5,387 nucleotides of DNA from Firmicutes bacterium UBA6132 (GCA_002435835.1 DIVM01000171.1:8658-14044); one strand, 5' to 3'. Counted from the stretch's first letter, positions 1 to 5,387 are shown. The notes: generated by a model not told the origin, from the letters alone. Numbers and translations: made by a program.

Positions 1-1
1 A

Positions 2-997
2 TTAATTTTTGTTCTATATAATTTAACAAAAAAAGATGTAAAAAAAGAAATTGAGTTATCTACTTCAGGATTAGTAGAAAGTAACTTAGAAATAGCTAAA
101 AAGTTATTATACATAGCTGTTCCAATAACAATTGGAGCTTCCATAGCGCCTCTTATGGGACTTATGGATTCATATTTAGTATCAACAAGATTATCTGTAA
201 TAGGATATTCTGAAATACAAATTGCAGATTTATATGGGGAACTTAGCGGTACAGCACAAACTTTAATTAATTTCCCACAAGTATTTTCAACAGCAATTGC
301 TATGGCACTTGTTCCAGCAATTACAGATGCATATACAAAAAAACATAAAAAGAAATTAAATGATACATCAAATACAGGAGTTAGATTATCTTTAATCATA
401 GGACTTCCATGTAGCGCAGGTTTATATATACTTGCAACACCAATAATAGCATTATTATATGGTTCTTTAGGACCTGAAAAGCATGCAAGTGCAGGTGCGT
501 TATTACAAGTATTAGCCATAGGTCTATTGTTTTTAACTTTAAGTCAAGCATTTACTGCAATACTTCAATCAGTAAATAAGCAATTTCATCCTGTAAAGAA
601 CTTATTTGTTGGATTAATTGTAAAAACAATATTTTCGTATATACTAATTAGTATACCATCATTAAATGTTAAAGGTGCTGCTATGAGTACAACAATTGCA
701 TATTTAGTAGTTGCAATCTTAAATTTAATTGATGTTAATAGAAGTGCTAAAATTAAAGTTAATTTATTTAAAACAGCTCTAAAGCCTGTTTTTTCAACTG
801 CTATAATGTCAGTAGTTGTGTATTTTAGTTTCAAGTTTACTTCACCAATAGTTGGACCAAAGTTGTCAACTTTGTTGTCAGTTGGTTTTGGTGGATTATT
901 GTATGTAATATTTTTATTTGTTACTGGTGCAATCACTCAAGATGACCTTGATTTAATACCTAAGGGAGAAAAATTAAAACGATTTGTGAGGAAATAA
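2..997 (+). CDS. spoVB: SpoVB/YabM-family polysaccharide (lipid-linked precursor) flippase, C-terminal part
   Basis: This is the C-terminal 331 residues of a multi-pass membrane protein of the MATE/MOP flippase superfamily (SpoVB, YabM, MurJ relatives). Such proteins move lipid-linked cell-wall or polysaccharide precursors across the cytoplasmic membrane. The frame is open from base 2, so the gene begins upstream. The ATG at 155 is internal: the residues before it (PITIGASIAPLMGL, continuing into MDSYLVSTRL) form one continuous family-typical helix. About eight hydrophobic segments can be seen, with a conserved-looking stretch QVFSTAIAMALVPAITDAY, and the protein ends in a basic tail (KGEKLKRFVRK). 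Family members are usually about 500-550 residues, so roughly the first third is missing. The stop lies one base before the mazG start, so the two are probably co-transcribed. Spore-cortex SpoVB, YabM and MurJ paralogues cannot be separated from this fragment. The symbol follows common clostridial usage at a locus next to mazG and HU. Confidence 0.85.
   Translation, partial: LIFVLYNLTKKDVKKEIELSTSGLVESNLEIAKKLLYIAVPITIGASIAPLMGLMDSYLVSTRLSVIGYSEIQIADLYGELSGTAQTLINFPQVFSTAIAMALVPAITDAYTKKHKKKLNDTSNTGVRLSLIIGLPCSAGLYILATPIIALLYGSLGPEKHASAGALLQVLAIGLLFLTLSQAFTAILQSVNKQFHPVKNLFVGLIVKTIFSYILISIPSLNVKGAAMSTTIAYLVVAILNLIDVNRSAKIKVNLFKTALKPVFSTAIMSVVVYFSFKFTSPIVGPKLSTLLSVGFGGLLYVIFLFVTGAITQDDLDLIPKGEKLKRFVRK
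986..994 (+). promoter_or_regulatory. Ribosome binding site of mazG inside the end of the flippase gene
   Basis: GTGAGGAAA lies in the last codons of the flippase gene, a few bases before the ATG at 999. With only one base between stop and start, mazG translation is probably coupled to that of the upstream gene. Confidence 0.6.
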
Positions 998-998
998 C

Positions 999-2447
999 AT
1001 GGATACAATTCAAATAATTGGATTAGGAGCTGGGAAAGCTGAAGATTTATCTTTAAAGGCCCATAATGCTTTAAATGAAAACATACAAACTTTTGCCCGT
1101 ACTGATAGACATCCTGTTATTAATGAATTACGTAATAGGATGAATATAGAAACTTTTGATGATTATTTTGAAAAATATGAGTCATTTGAAGAAGTTTATG
1201 AAAAAATTTTTGAAAAAATAGTTGAATTATCCAAAAAACATGGTAAAATTAACTACTGTACAGCTGGAAGCCCATATTATGGTGATATTGTAACAAAAAA
1301 GCTTTTAAATGAATATAAAGACAAAATAAATATAATAATAATAGATGGAATGAGTTTTCTTGATAAATGTATTAAGCTTTCAAATTTTTCAGATTATAAA
1401 TCAATTAAAATACTTGATTGTTTAGAAGCGGATGAATTTGCATTTGACATTAATTCATTAAATATTATTACACAAGTTTATGATGTTGAAATAGCTTCAG
1501 AGCTTAAAATTAAGCTGATGGAAACATTTCCGGACGATCATTTAATTAAAATTGTAGATGTTTTGGACGAAAGTGTAGAAGAAATTCCATTATATATGCT
1601 GGATCAAGAAAAAAAATATGGATTTTCAACATATTTTTGTATTAACCCTATTGAAATATTTAAAAAGTCAGTGTATAATGTAAATGATCTATTAAATGTT
1701 GTAAAATTGCTTAGAGGTCCTGATGGTTGTCCTTGGGACAGAAAACAGACTCATGAATCAATTAGATCGTGTGTTATTGAAGAAGCATATGAAGTAGTGG
1801 ATGCTATCGACAATAATGATACGGACAACTTAATAGAAGAATTAGGAGATTTATTATTACAAGTAATATTTCATTCACAAATAGGTAGTGAAGAGGGATA
1901 TTTTAATTTCAAAGATGTTGTTACTAACATATGTAATAAAATGGTATTCAGACATCCCCATGTTTTTGGTGATGTAAAGGCAGAAAATGCTGATGAAGCT
2001 CTTGAAAGTTGGGAAGCATCTAAGAAAAAAGAAAAAGATATTAATACATATACTGAAAACTTGAAAAATGTTCCAAAGGCGTTATCACCATTAAGCAGAA
2101 GTTACAAAATTCAAAAAAGGGCTGCAGAAGTAGGCTTTGATTGGCCGGATGTAACAGGTGCAATAGTAAAAATTAAAGAGGAACTTTTCGAATTCATAGA
2201 AGAATATGAAAAGCAAGACTTTGATAAAATGGAAAGTGAATTTGGGGATTTATTGTTTGCATTAGTTAACTTTTCAAGATTTATGAAAATAAATCCTGAT
2301 GTTGCATTGAATAAAACTATTAATAAATTTATAAATCGTTTTGAGTTTATTGAGAAAAATGCCCCAAAAGATTTAAACGATATGACTTTATCTGAAATGG
2401 ATGAGTTATGGGAGAAATCAAAAATTCCAACAAAGGAATTTAGATAA
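999..2447 (+). CDS. mazG: MazG/YabN: tetrapyrrole methylase-like domain fused to nucleoside triphosphate pyrophosphohydrolase
   Basis: This 482-residue cytoplasmic protein has the two-part architecture of Bacillus YabN. Residues 1 to about 220 resemble a SAM-dependent tetrapyrrole (corrin/porphyrin) methylase: a glycine loop IIGLGAG (6-12) and a second loop YCTAGSPYYGD (86-96). The substrate of this half is unknown in the family. Residues from about 225 to 480 are a MazG region, which hydrolyses NTPs to NMP and pyrophosphate and is thought to clear aberrant nucleotides. It opens with LRGPDGCPWDRKQTH (RGPDGCPWD at 239-247). The Mg-binding signature is EEAYE (261-265) plus EELGD (280-284), followed by FRHPHVFGD. 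A second helical repeat carries EELFE (394-398) and EFGD (414-417), so both MazG halves keep their acidic residues. The ATG at 999 is the first start after the upstream stop and has a Shine-Dalgarno. Length and motifs are normal for the family, with no sign of damage. Confidence 0.95.
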   Translation: MDTIQIIGLGAGKAEDLSLKAHNALNENIQTFARTDRHPVINELRNRMNIETFDDYFEKYESFEEVYEKIFEKIVELSKKHGKINYCTAGSPYYGDIVTKKLLNEYKDKINIIIIDGMSFLDKCIKLSNFSDYKSIKILDCLEADEFAFDINSLNIITQVYDVEIASELKIKLMETFPDDHLIKIVDVLDESVEEIPLYMLDQEKKYGFSTYFCINPIEIFKKSVYNVNDLLNVVKLLRGPDGCPWDRKQTHESIRSCVIEEAYEVVDAIDNNDTDNLIEELGDLLLQVIFHSQIGSEEGYFNFKDVVTNICNKMVFRHPHVFGDVKAENADEALESWEASKKKEKDINTYTENLKNVPKALSPLSRSYKIQKRAAEVGFDWPDVTGAIVKIKEELFEFIEEYEKQDFDKMESEFGDLLFALVNFSRFMKINPDVALNKTINKFINRFEFIEKNAPKDLNDMTLSEMDELWEKSKIPTKEFR

Positions 2448-2461
2448 AATACTAATATACT

Positions 2462-2469
2462 AAGGAGGG
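2462..2469 (+). promoter_or_regulatory. Strong ribosome binding site selecting a GTG start for HU
   Basis: AAGGAGGG is a near-perfect anti-16S match seven bases before the GTG at 2477. It decides the GTG start; the resulting N-terminus MNKAELIASVAEKTG is exactly that of HU proteins. No convincing separate promoter is visible in the 29-base gap after mazG, so HU may rely on read-through or on a promoter inside mazG. Confidence 0.85.
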
Positions 2470-2476
2470 TTTTTTA

Positions 2477-2752
2477 GTGAATAAAGCTGAATTAATCGCT
2501 AGTGTTGCAGAAAAAACTGGTTTTACAAAAAAGGATGCTGAAAAAGCATTAAACAGTTTCATGGAAACAATAAAAGATGAGTTAGTAGCAGGTGGAAAAG
2601 TTCAATTAGTAGGTTTTGGAACTTTTGAAGTAAGAGACAGAAAAGAAAGACAAGGAAGAAACCCAAGAAATCCAGGTGAAACAATTGATATTCCAGCTTC
2701 AAAAGCACCAGTTTTCAAAGCAGGAAAATCATTAAAAGAAGCAGTAAATTAG
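2477..2752 (+). CDS. hup: DNA-binding protein HU
   Basis: This 91-residue protein is a textbook HU, a small nucleoid protein that acts as a dimer, bends DNA without strong sequence preference and compacts the chromosome. The helical dimerisation region covers about residues 1-40 (MNKAELIASVAEKTGFTKKD). It is followed by the hallmark VGFGTF (45-50) and the basic beta-arm with RNPRNPGE (61-68), whose second proline (P66) lies near the tip residue that intercalates into DNA in this family. The C-terminal helix is FKAGKSLKEAVN. The length (90-99 in the family) is normal. It starts at GTG with a strong Shine-Dalgarno and is followed closely by an intrinsic terminator. HU next to mazG is usual in Clostridia. 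IHF is unlikely, because Firmicutes use HU homodimers. Confidence 0.97.
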   Translation: MNKAELIASVAEKTGFTKKDAEKALNSFMETIKDELVAGGKVQLVGFGTFEVRDRKERQGRNPRNPGETIDIPASKAPVFKAGKSLKEAVN

Positions 2753-2775
2753 TTTTGAATTTTTAAATTAAAATT

Positions 2776-2807
2776 GAGGGAGTATTAAATACTCCCTTTG
2801 ATTTTTT
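2776..2807 (+). terminator. Intrinsic terminator after HU
   Basis: The arm GGGAGTAT (2778-2785) pairs perfectly with ATACTCCC (2789-2796) around a TAA loop. The stem can be extended by A2777-T2797 and a G-T wobble. A T-rich run (TTTGATTTTTT, 2797-2807) follows. It lies 25 bases after the HU stop and closes the flippase-mazG-HU unit. Confidence 0.88.
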
Positions 2808-2920
2808 ATAAGTTAATTTCTAAATATATTAATGACACTTATATTTAAAATATTTAATATATTTTTAAAAAGAATGAAATTATATATTTAATAGTGAATA
2901 AAAATAAATATTAAACATAG

Positions 2921-2947
2921 AAAAGACAGGAAACCCTGTCTTTTTTT
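2921..2947 (+). terminator. Second intrinsic terminator, about 170 bases after HU
   Basis: The arm AAAAGACAGG (2921-2930) pairs with CCTGTCTTTT (2935-2944) around the loop AAAC, and the T run continues to 2947. The core GACAGG/CCTGTC is followed by seven Ts, so this is a strong + strand terminator. The A run before the stem also gives weaker termination potential on the other strand. No gene sits between it and the HU terminator. It is either a back-up terminator, the end of a short unrecognised transcript, or a relic of lost genes. Confidence 0.82.
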
Positions 2948-2997
2948 ATATTCAACATTATTCAACAAATTACTGTAGGAAACTTTTTTATTTCGTA

Positions 2998-3026
2998 TTG
3001 ACAAGAAAAATTTATACAGGTATAAT
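2998..3026 (+). promoter_or_regulatory. Consensus sigma-A promoter of the ABC transporter operon
   Basis: TTGACA (2998-3003) and TATAAT (3021-3026) are both perfect consensus hexamers with the optimal 17-base spacer. The predicted transcript start is near 3033. A promoter this strong normally needs a repressor, and the palindrome at 3031-3051 covers the start site. The promoter lies just after the second terminator, so the ABC operon is an independent transcription unit. Confidence 0.9.
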
Positions 3027-3030
3027 TTAC

Positions 3031-3051
3031 AAATGCGAATAATTCGCATTT
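3031..3051. promoter_or_regulatory. Perfect 10-1-10 palindrome over the transcription start, Fur-family (Zur-like) operator candidate
   Basis: The arm AAATGCGAAT is followed by a single central A and then the exact reverse complement ATTCGCATTT. Its core has the 7-1-7 form (TGCGAAT-N-ATTCGCA) typical of Fur-family boxes. From established knowledge, the Bacillus Zur box has arms close to AAATCGTAAT, and Fur boxes have TGATAAT. The arm here shares the outer AAAT and inner AAT with Zur but has GCG in place of CGT. It starts four bases after the -10 box and overlaps the predicted +1, an ideal repression position. Assignment to Zur rather than Fur, PerR or an unrelated dimeric repressor is inference. 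A 5' RNA hairpin is a secondary possibility. Confidence 0.75.
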
Positions 3052-3194
3052 AGACATCGTTGTAATTAGAAAAGTTTTGTTTAAATTAAAAATAGTATAC
3101 AAAAAATATAAAATAACAGATAAACATATAAGGACATTTTAATGTGTGAGTTTTAGTTATTTAATGATTATATAAATTATAGTACATAAAAAGT

Positions 3195-3200
3195 AGGAGG
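3195..3200 (+). promoter_or_regulatory. Ribosome binding site of the ABC ATPase gene
   Basis: AGGAGG lies four bases before the ATG at 3205. The spacing is a little short but the match is perfect. It supports this ATG, which yields the usual ABC N-terminus (MIEIRLLEKHY). Confidence 0.75.
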
Positions 3201-3204
3201 AAGA

Positions 3205-3846
3205 ATGATAGAAATTAGGTTGTTGGAAAAGCATTATGATTCAGAATCACAAATAAAACTAAAAGAAAAAATTTTTGAAGATACCATGTCATACTGCATA
3301 CTTGGACCTTCAGGCTCGGGGAAATCCACTTTATTAAACATGATAGCGGGTGTTATAAGGCCAACTTTTGGAGAGATACTTATGGATGAAACTGATATTG
3401 TAACATTAAGTGAGAAAGAGTTAGATATATACAGAAGCAAAAGTATTGGGTACATTTCGCAGGATTTTAAATTGTTTGAGCAAATGACTGTTAAAGATAA
3501 TTTAGAAGTAATGGAGTTAGTGCATAAACCTGTTTATACTGCAAAGGAGGTTCTTGAGTGGGTAAGTTTAAGTCATAAATATAAAGCCAAAGTTAAGAAC
3601 CTATCAGGTGGAGAAAAGCAGAGAGTTGCTATTGCAAGGGCATTATTAAATTCACCAAAAGTAATGCTGTGTGATGAACCTACAGGATCTTTGAATCAGA
3701 GTAAGGCTATGGAAATTATGGAGTTGATCCTTAAGCTTCATAAGAATACTGGTAATATTTTGGTTGTAGTTACTCATGATGATAGAATGAGTGACTTGTT
3801 TGACGAGGTAATACCATTCGAGAGTTTATTAAAGGAGGTATTATAA
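3205..3846 (+). CDS. ABC transporter ATP-binding protein, LolD/MacB (FtsE-like) type
   Basis: This 213-residue ATPase subunit powers the membrane protein encoded directly downstream. All nucleotide-binding motifs are intact: Walker A GPSGSGKST (34-42), Q-loop glutamine at 86 in YISQDFKLF, signature LSGGEKQR (133-140), Walker B VMLCDEP with D157 and catalytic E158, and the switch histidine H191 in VVVTHDD. The length, the FKLFEQMTVKDNLE stretch and the TGSLNQ D-loop fit the LolD/MacB/FtsE group. Members of this group pair with FtsX-like permeases and drive mechanical work across the membrane rather than ordinary solute import. The stop abuts the permease start with no gap, and the permease's Shine-Dalgarno lies in its last codons, which indicates translational coupling. 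It is the first gene of an operon driven from the promoter at 2998-3026. The transported or remodelled substrate is not given by this subunit. Confidence 0.93.
   Translation: MIEIRLLEKHYDSESQIKLKEKIFEDTMSYCILGPSGSGKSTLLNMIAGVIRPTFGEILMDETDIVTLSEKELDIYRSKSIGYISQDFKLFEQMTVKDNLEVMELVHKPVYTAKEVLEWVSLSHKYKAKVKNLSGGEKQRVAIARALLNSPKVMLCDEPTGSLNQSKAMEIMELILKLHKNTGNILVVVTHDDRMSDLFDEVIPFESLLKEVL
3831..3839 (+). promoter_or_regulatory. Ribosome binding site that selects a TTG start for the permease
   Basis: AAAGGAGGT is a full-strength Shine-Dalgarno in the last codons of the ATPase gene, seven to eight bases before TTG at 3847. The first ATG, at 3871, has no such site, and starting there would remove the basic N-terminal segment MFKYSLKS expected before the first membrane helix. 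Confidence 0.82.
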
Positions 3847-5013
3847 TTGTTTAAGTATTCTTTGAAGAGTATGGGGACAAGAAAAGTAGTTACTTTCTTG
3901 TACATAATGGCTTTGGTTGTAGCAGTAACATTGAGCGATGTTACTGTAAATATATCAAAGCAAGTTGAAGAGGGATTTTTTAGTGCAGATAACAAATATG
4001 ATGTGTTAATAGGAAAAAGTGGAAGCGGAACCCAACTATTAATGTCAACTTTGTTTTTTTCAGATGATCCTTTAGGAACTATTAGTATGCAATATGTAGA
4101 AGATTTAAAGTTGCGTGGTGATTTGAATTTAGTAATTCCGATAGCTTTAGCTGACAATTATCGTGGAGCTTCCATAGTTGGAACTGAAGATATATTTTTA
4201 GAAGGTTACGATTTGAAAGAAGGAGTAGTTTTTCAAAAGCCTTTTGAAGCAGTTGTTGGATACAACGTAGCAAAATCTTATAATATAAAAATTGGCGATA
4301 ATTTGACAACATCACATGGTGTGGCTGGGAGTGGGAATTCCCATGAAGCTAATCCGTACACTGTAGTTGGAGTGTTAGAAAAAACTAACACAGCTTATGA
4401 TAATGTTATATTTTCAGATATACATAGTATTTGGGAAGCACATCACCATGAAGATGAAGAGGTGAGTACAGAAAATCATGAAGATGAACATGAAAATTCT
4501 GTAACTGCTATAGTAATAAGGTCTGGAAGTTTAGCAAAAGCAAATGAAATTATAACTCAATACAATACTGATGATGGTAATACTCAAGCAGTTAATCCTA
4601 CGGTTGTTATGAGAAAACTTATGAAGAACATAGACTTGAGTAAACAGATTGCATTACTATTAAGTACAATAATATTGATATTATCTGGTATAATTATAAT
4701 AATAATGACATTATTGATGTTGCAAGGGATAAATAAAGATATAGAAATACTTAGATTTATCGGGGTTGGCAGGAAAGGTATAGTCAAGTTTATAATGTAT
4801 CAAACAGCAGTGCAAGTTAGTACAGGTGTAGTCATATCCATTGTATTAAGCAGAATAGTATTATATATAACTAATACTGTGTCTAATAAAATGGGTATAA
4901 TAATAGCATTTGATAAGATTTACTCTTCAGAGATTTATATAATACTTATAGTTGCAATATTATGTACTTTACCAACTTTGTTGTATGGGTTAAAAAAATT
5001 AAAGGAGAAATAA
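3847..5013 (+). CDS. FtsX/MacB-type ABC permease with His/Asp/Glu-rich extracellular loop
   Basis: This 388-residue membrane partner of the preceding ATPase starts at TTG. The basic N-terminus (SLKSMGTRK) leads into the first helix at about 14-34. A large extracytoplasmic domain (about 35-265) follows, then three helices at about 268-293, 316-342 and 361-381, which form the FtsX-like domain. This is the MacB/LolE topology. The extracellular domain has features I associate with a distinct permease subfamily: YDVLIGKSGSGTQLLMST, IPIALADNYRGASIVGT and NPYTVVGVLEKTNTAYDNVIF. It carries a metal-ligand-like stretch at 199-218 that begins HHHEDEE and ends NHEDEHENS, with further histidines at 157, 166 and 193. 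Within it the 12-base unit CATGAAGATGAA occurs twice (4447-4458, 4477-4488). I infer a metal-related, probably zinc-related, role. Lipoprotein handling or peptide export, as in other MacB/LolE relatives, remains possible. The next gene starts four bases after the stop. Confidence 0.9.
   Translation: MFKYSLKSMGTRKVVTFLYIMALVVAVTLSDVTVNISKQVEEGFFSADNKYDVLIGKSGSGTQLLMSTLFFSDDPLGTISMQYVEDLKLRGDLNLVIPIALADNYRGASIVGTEDIFLEGYDLKEGVVFQKPFEAVVGYNVAKSYNIKIGDNLTTSHGVAGSGNSHEANPYTVVGVLEKTNTAYDNVIFSDIHSIWEAHHHEDEEVSTENHEDEHENSVTAIVIRSGSLAKANEIITQYNTDDGNTQAVNPTVVMRKLMKNIDLSKQIALLLSTIILILSGIIIIIMTLLMLQGINKDIEILRFIGVGRKGIVKFIMYQTAVQVSTGVVISIVLSRIVLYITNTVSNKMGIIIAFDKIYSSEIYIILIVAILCTLPTLLYGLKKLKEK
4447..4488 (+). 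repeat. Two copies of CATGAAGATGAA in the permease His-rich loop
   Basis: Identical 12-base copies lie at 4447-4458 and 4477-4488, exactly 30 bases apart and in the same frame. Each encodes His-Glu-Asp-Glu. The arrangement suggests the acidic/His loop grew by an in-frame duplication. Confidence 0.7.
5001..5007 (+). promoter_or_regulatory. Ribosome binding site of the lipoprotein gene
   Basis: AAAGGAG lies in the last codons of the permease gene, ten bases before the ATG at 5018. It supports that start and continuation of the operon. Confidence 0.65.
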
Positions 5014-5017
5014 TAGC

Positions 5018-5387
5018 ATGACAAAAATACTTAATTTGCTGAGCTTAATACTTATTACGAGTTTAATTTTTTTTGGTTGTTCAAATTTAAGTGATAAAGA
5101 AGTAAAAGATCAAAAAAATGATAATTCAAATATTAATTTAAATGGAATAGTATCTACTAATTCAAATATAATTATAAATAATAATGGACCTACAAAAATA
5201 ATGTTTAAAGATATGATATCTATTGAAGAGTTAAAAAGGTTAGATGGTAAACAGGTGGAGATGATCGGGTTTATTAGTATTGCTTCACCGTTGGATGGTA
5301 GTTTCATTTATTTAATGAATATGCCTTATCAGAGTTGTGTATTTTGCGTGCCTAATACAAATCAGTTAGTTAATACAATGGTGGCCT
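5018..5387 (+). CDS. Putative lipoprotein with CxxC motif, 3'-truncated by the window
   Basis: The gene has 123 visible codons and runs off the end. The N-terminus is a lipoprotein signal: K3, a hydrophobic core (LLSLILITSLIFFG) and a lipobox-type FFGC with Cys21 as the lipidated residue, so the protein should be anchored on the outer face of the membrane. Residues 22 to about 62 are an Asn- and Ser-rich flexible linker. The folded part then begins with ISIEELKRLDGKQVEMIGFI, a DGK-V-x-GF pattern common at the start of OB-fold-like extracytoplasmic domains. It continues with SPLDGSFIYLMNMPYQSCVFC, where C107 and C110 form a CxxC. The pattern resembles small uncharacterised domains (DUF3299-like, from memory) found beside similar ABC modules, but I cannot confirm the family. 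A role in metal binding or as accessory to the transporter is inferred from the CxxC and the operon. A thiol-redox role is also possible. Confidence 0.85.
   Translation, partial: MTKILNLLSLILITSLIFFGCSNLSDKEVKDQKNDNSNINLNGIVSTNSNIIINNNGPTKIMFKDMISIEELKRLDGKQVEMIGFISIASPLDGSFIYLMNMPYQSCVFCVPNTNQLVNTMVA

Larger units (their letters stand above)
2753..3204. other. 452-base intergenic region between HU and the ABC operon
   Basis: This stretch contains no convincing protein gene. In order it has a terminator hairpin just after HU, about 110 bases of very AT-rich DNA with no recognisable element (about 2808-2920), a second terminator hairpin, two 10-base-spaced ATTCAACA copies (2950-2957 and 2960-2967), a consensus promoter, a perfect palindrome and the leader of the ABC operon. 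Clostridial genomes usually carry yabO (S4 domain), yabP, yabQ and divIC directly after HU. None of these is visible here. Confidence 0.8.

Noticed and set aside
586..936. Minus-strand open frame opposite the flippase gene
   Set aside because: It is a shadow of a well-supported membrane-protein gene, with no ribosome binding site or recognisable domain.
155..997. ATG at 155 as the true start of the flippase gene
   Set aside because: The frame is open back to base 2, the upstream residues continue a family-typical transmembrane segment, and no Shine-Dalgarno precedes 155. The gene is truncated by the window edge.
2832..2891. 19-codon open frame (MTLIFKIFNIFLKRMKLYI) between the two terminators
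   Set aside because: There is no Shine-Dalgarno before it, and such short hydrophobic frames arise easily in DNA this AT-rich.
2950..2967. Two ATTCAACA copies exactly 10 bases apart upstream of the promoter
   Set aside because: The spacing of one helical turn is suggestive of a regulator site, but the repeats are short and AT-rich with no known match. It was kept only as a remark in the intergenic entry.
3031..3051. Palindrome as a LexA or heat-shock (CIRCE) operator
   Set aside because: It lacks the GAAC-GTTC spacing of Gram-positive LexA boxes and the long 9-base-spaced arms of CIRCE. The 7-1-7 core fits the Fur family better.
3033..3204. Riboswitch or T-box in the ABC operon leader
   Set aside because: I find no conserved motif, no multi-stem structure and no terminator hairpin before the ATPase start.
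3774..4315. Minus-strand open frames opposite the end of the ATPase and the permease genes
   Set aside because: They overlap two strongly supported coding genes, have low-information composition and lack recognisable motifs.
5110..5307. Minus-strand open frame opposite the lipoprotein gene
   Set aside because: The plus strand carries a clear lipobox, Shine-Dalgarno and CxxC domain. The reverse frame has none of these.

Overview
The window is AT-rich (around 30% GC by eye). All supported genes lie on the + strand, most with strong AAGGAGG-type ribosome binding sites. The gene set (SpoVB/YabM-type flippase, MazG/YabN, HU) points to a low-GC, Gram-positive, probably spore-forming member of the Clostridia. 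I cannot place it to genus.

Left half (1-2752): a housekeeping block. It starts with the C-terminal part of a SpoVB/YabM-family polysaccharide or lipid-linked precursor flippase, cut by the window edge. One base later comes a two-domain MazG protein (tetrapyrrole-methylase-like domain plus nucleotide pyrophosphohydrolase), and 29 bases after that the DNA-binding protein HU. This gene order is common in Clostridia, where HU is normally followed by the S4-domain gene yabO, then yabP, yabQ and divIC. Here the run ends at HU with a clear intrinsic terminator.

Middle (2753-3204): a 452-base intergenic region. In order it holds the HU terminator, about 110 bases of unexplained AT-rich DNA, a second strong hairpin terminator, a perfect sigma-A-type promoter (TTGACA, 17-base spacer, TATAAT), a perfect 10-1-10 palindrome directly over the predicted transcription start, and a leader of about 170 nt.

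Right half (3205-5387): an operon of at least three genes. It encodes an ABC ATPase of the LolD/MacB type, an FtsX/MacB-type permease with a His/Asp/Glu-rich extracellular loop, and a lipoprotein with a CxxC motif that runs off the window. The ATPase stop and permease start abut, and the lipoprotein starts 4 bases after the permease stop.

The most interesting reading is that the palindrome is a Fur-family, most likely Zur-like, operator. The operon would then be a metal-responsive (probably zinc) membrane system related to the Zur-controlled ATPase-permease modules I recall from Pseudomonas (PA4063-PA4066) and Vibrio cholerae (Zrg). The promoter, palindrome, His-rich loop and CxxC are seen directly; the metal assignment is inference.
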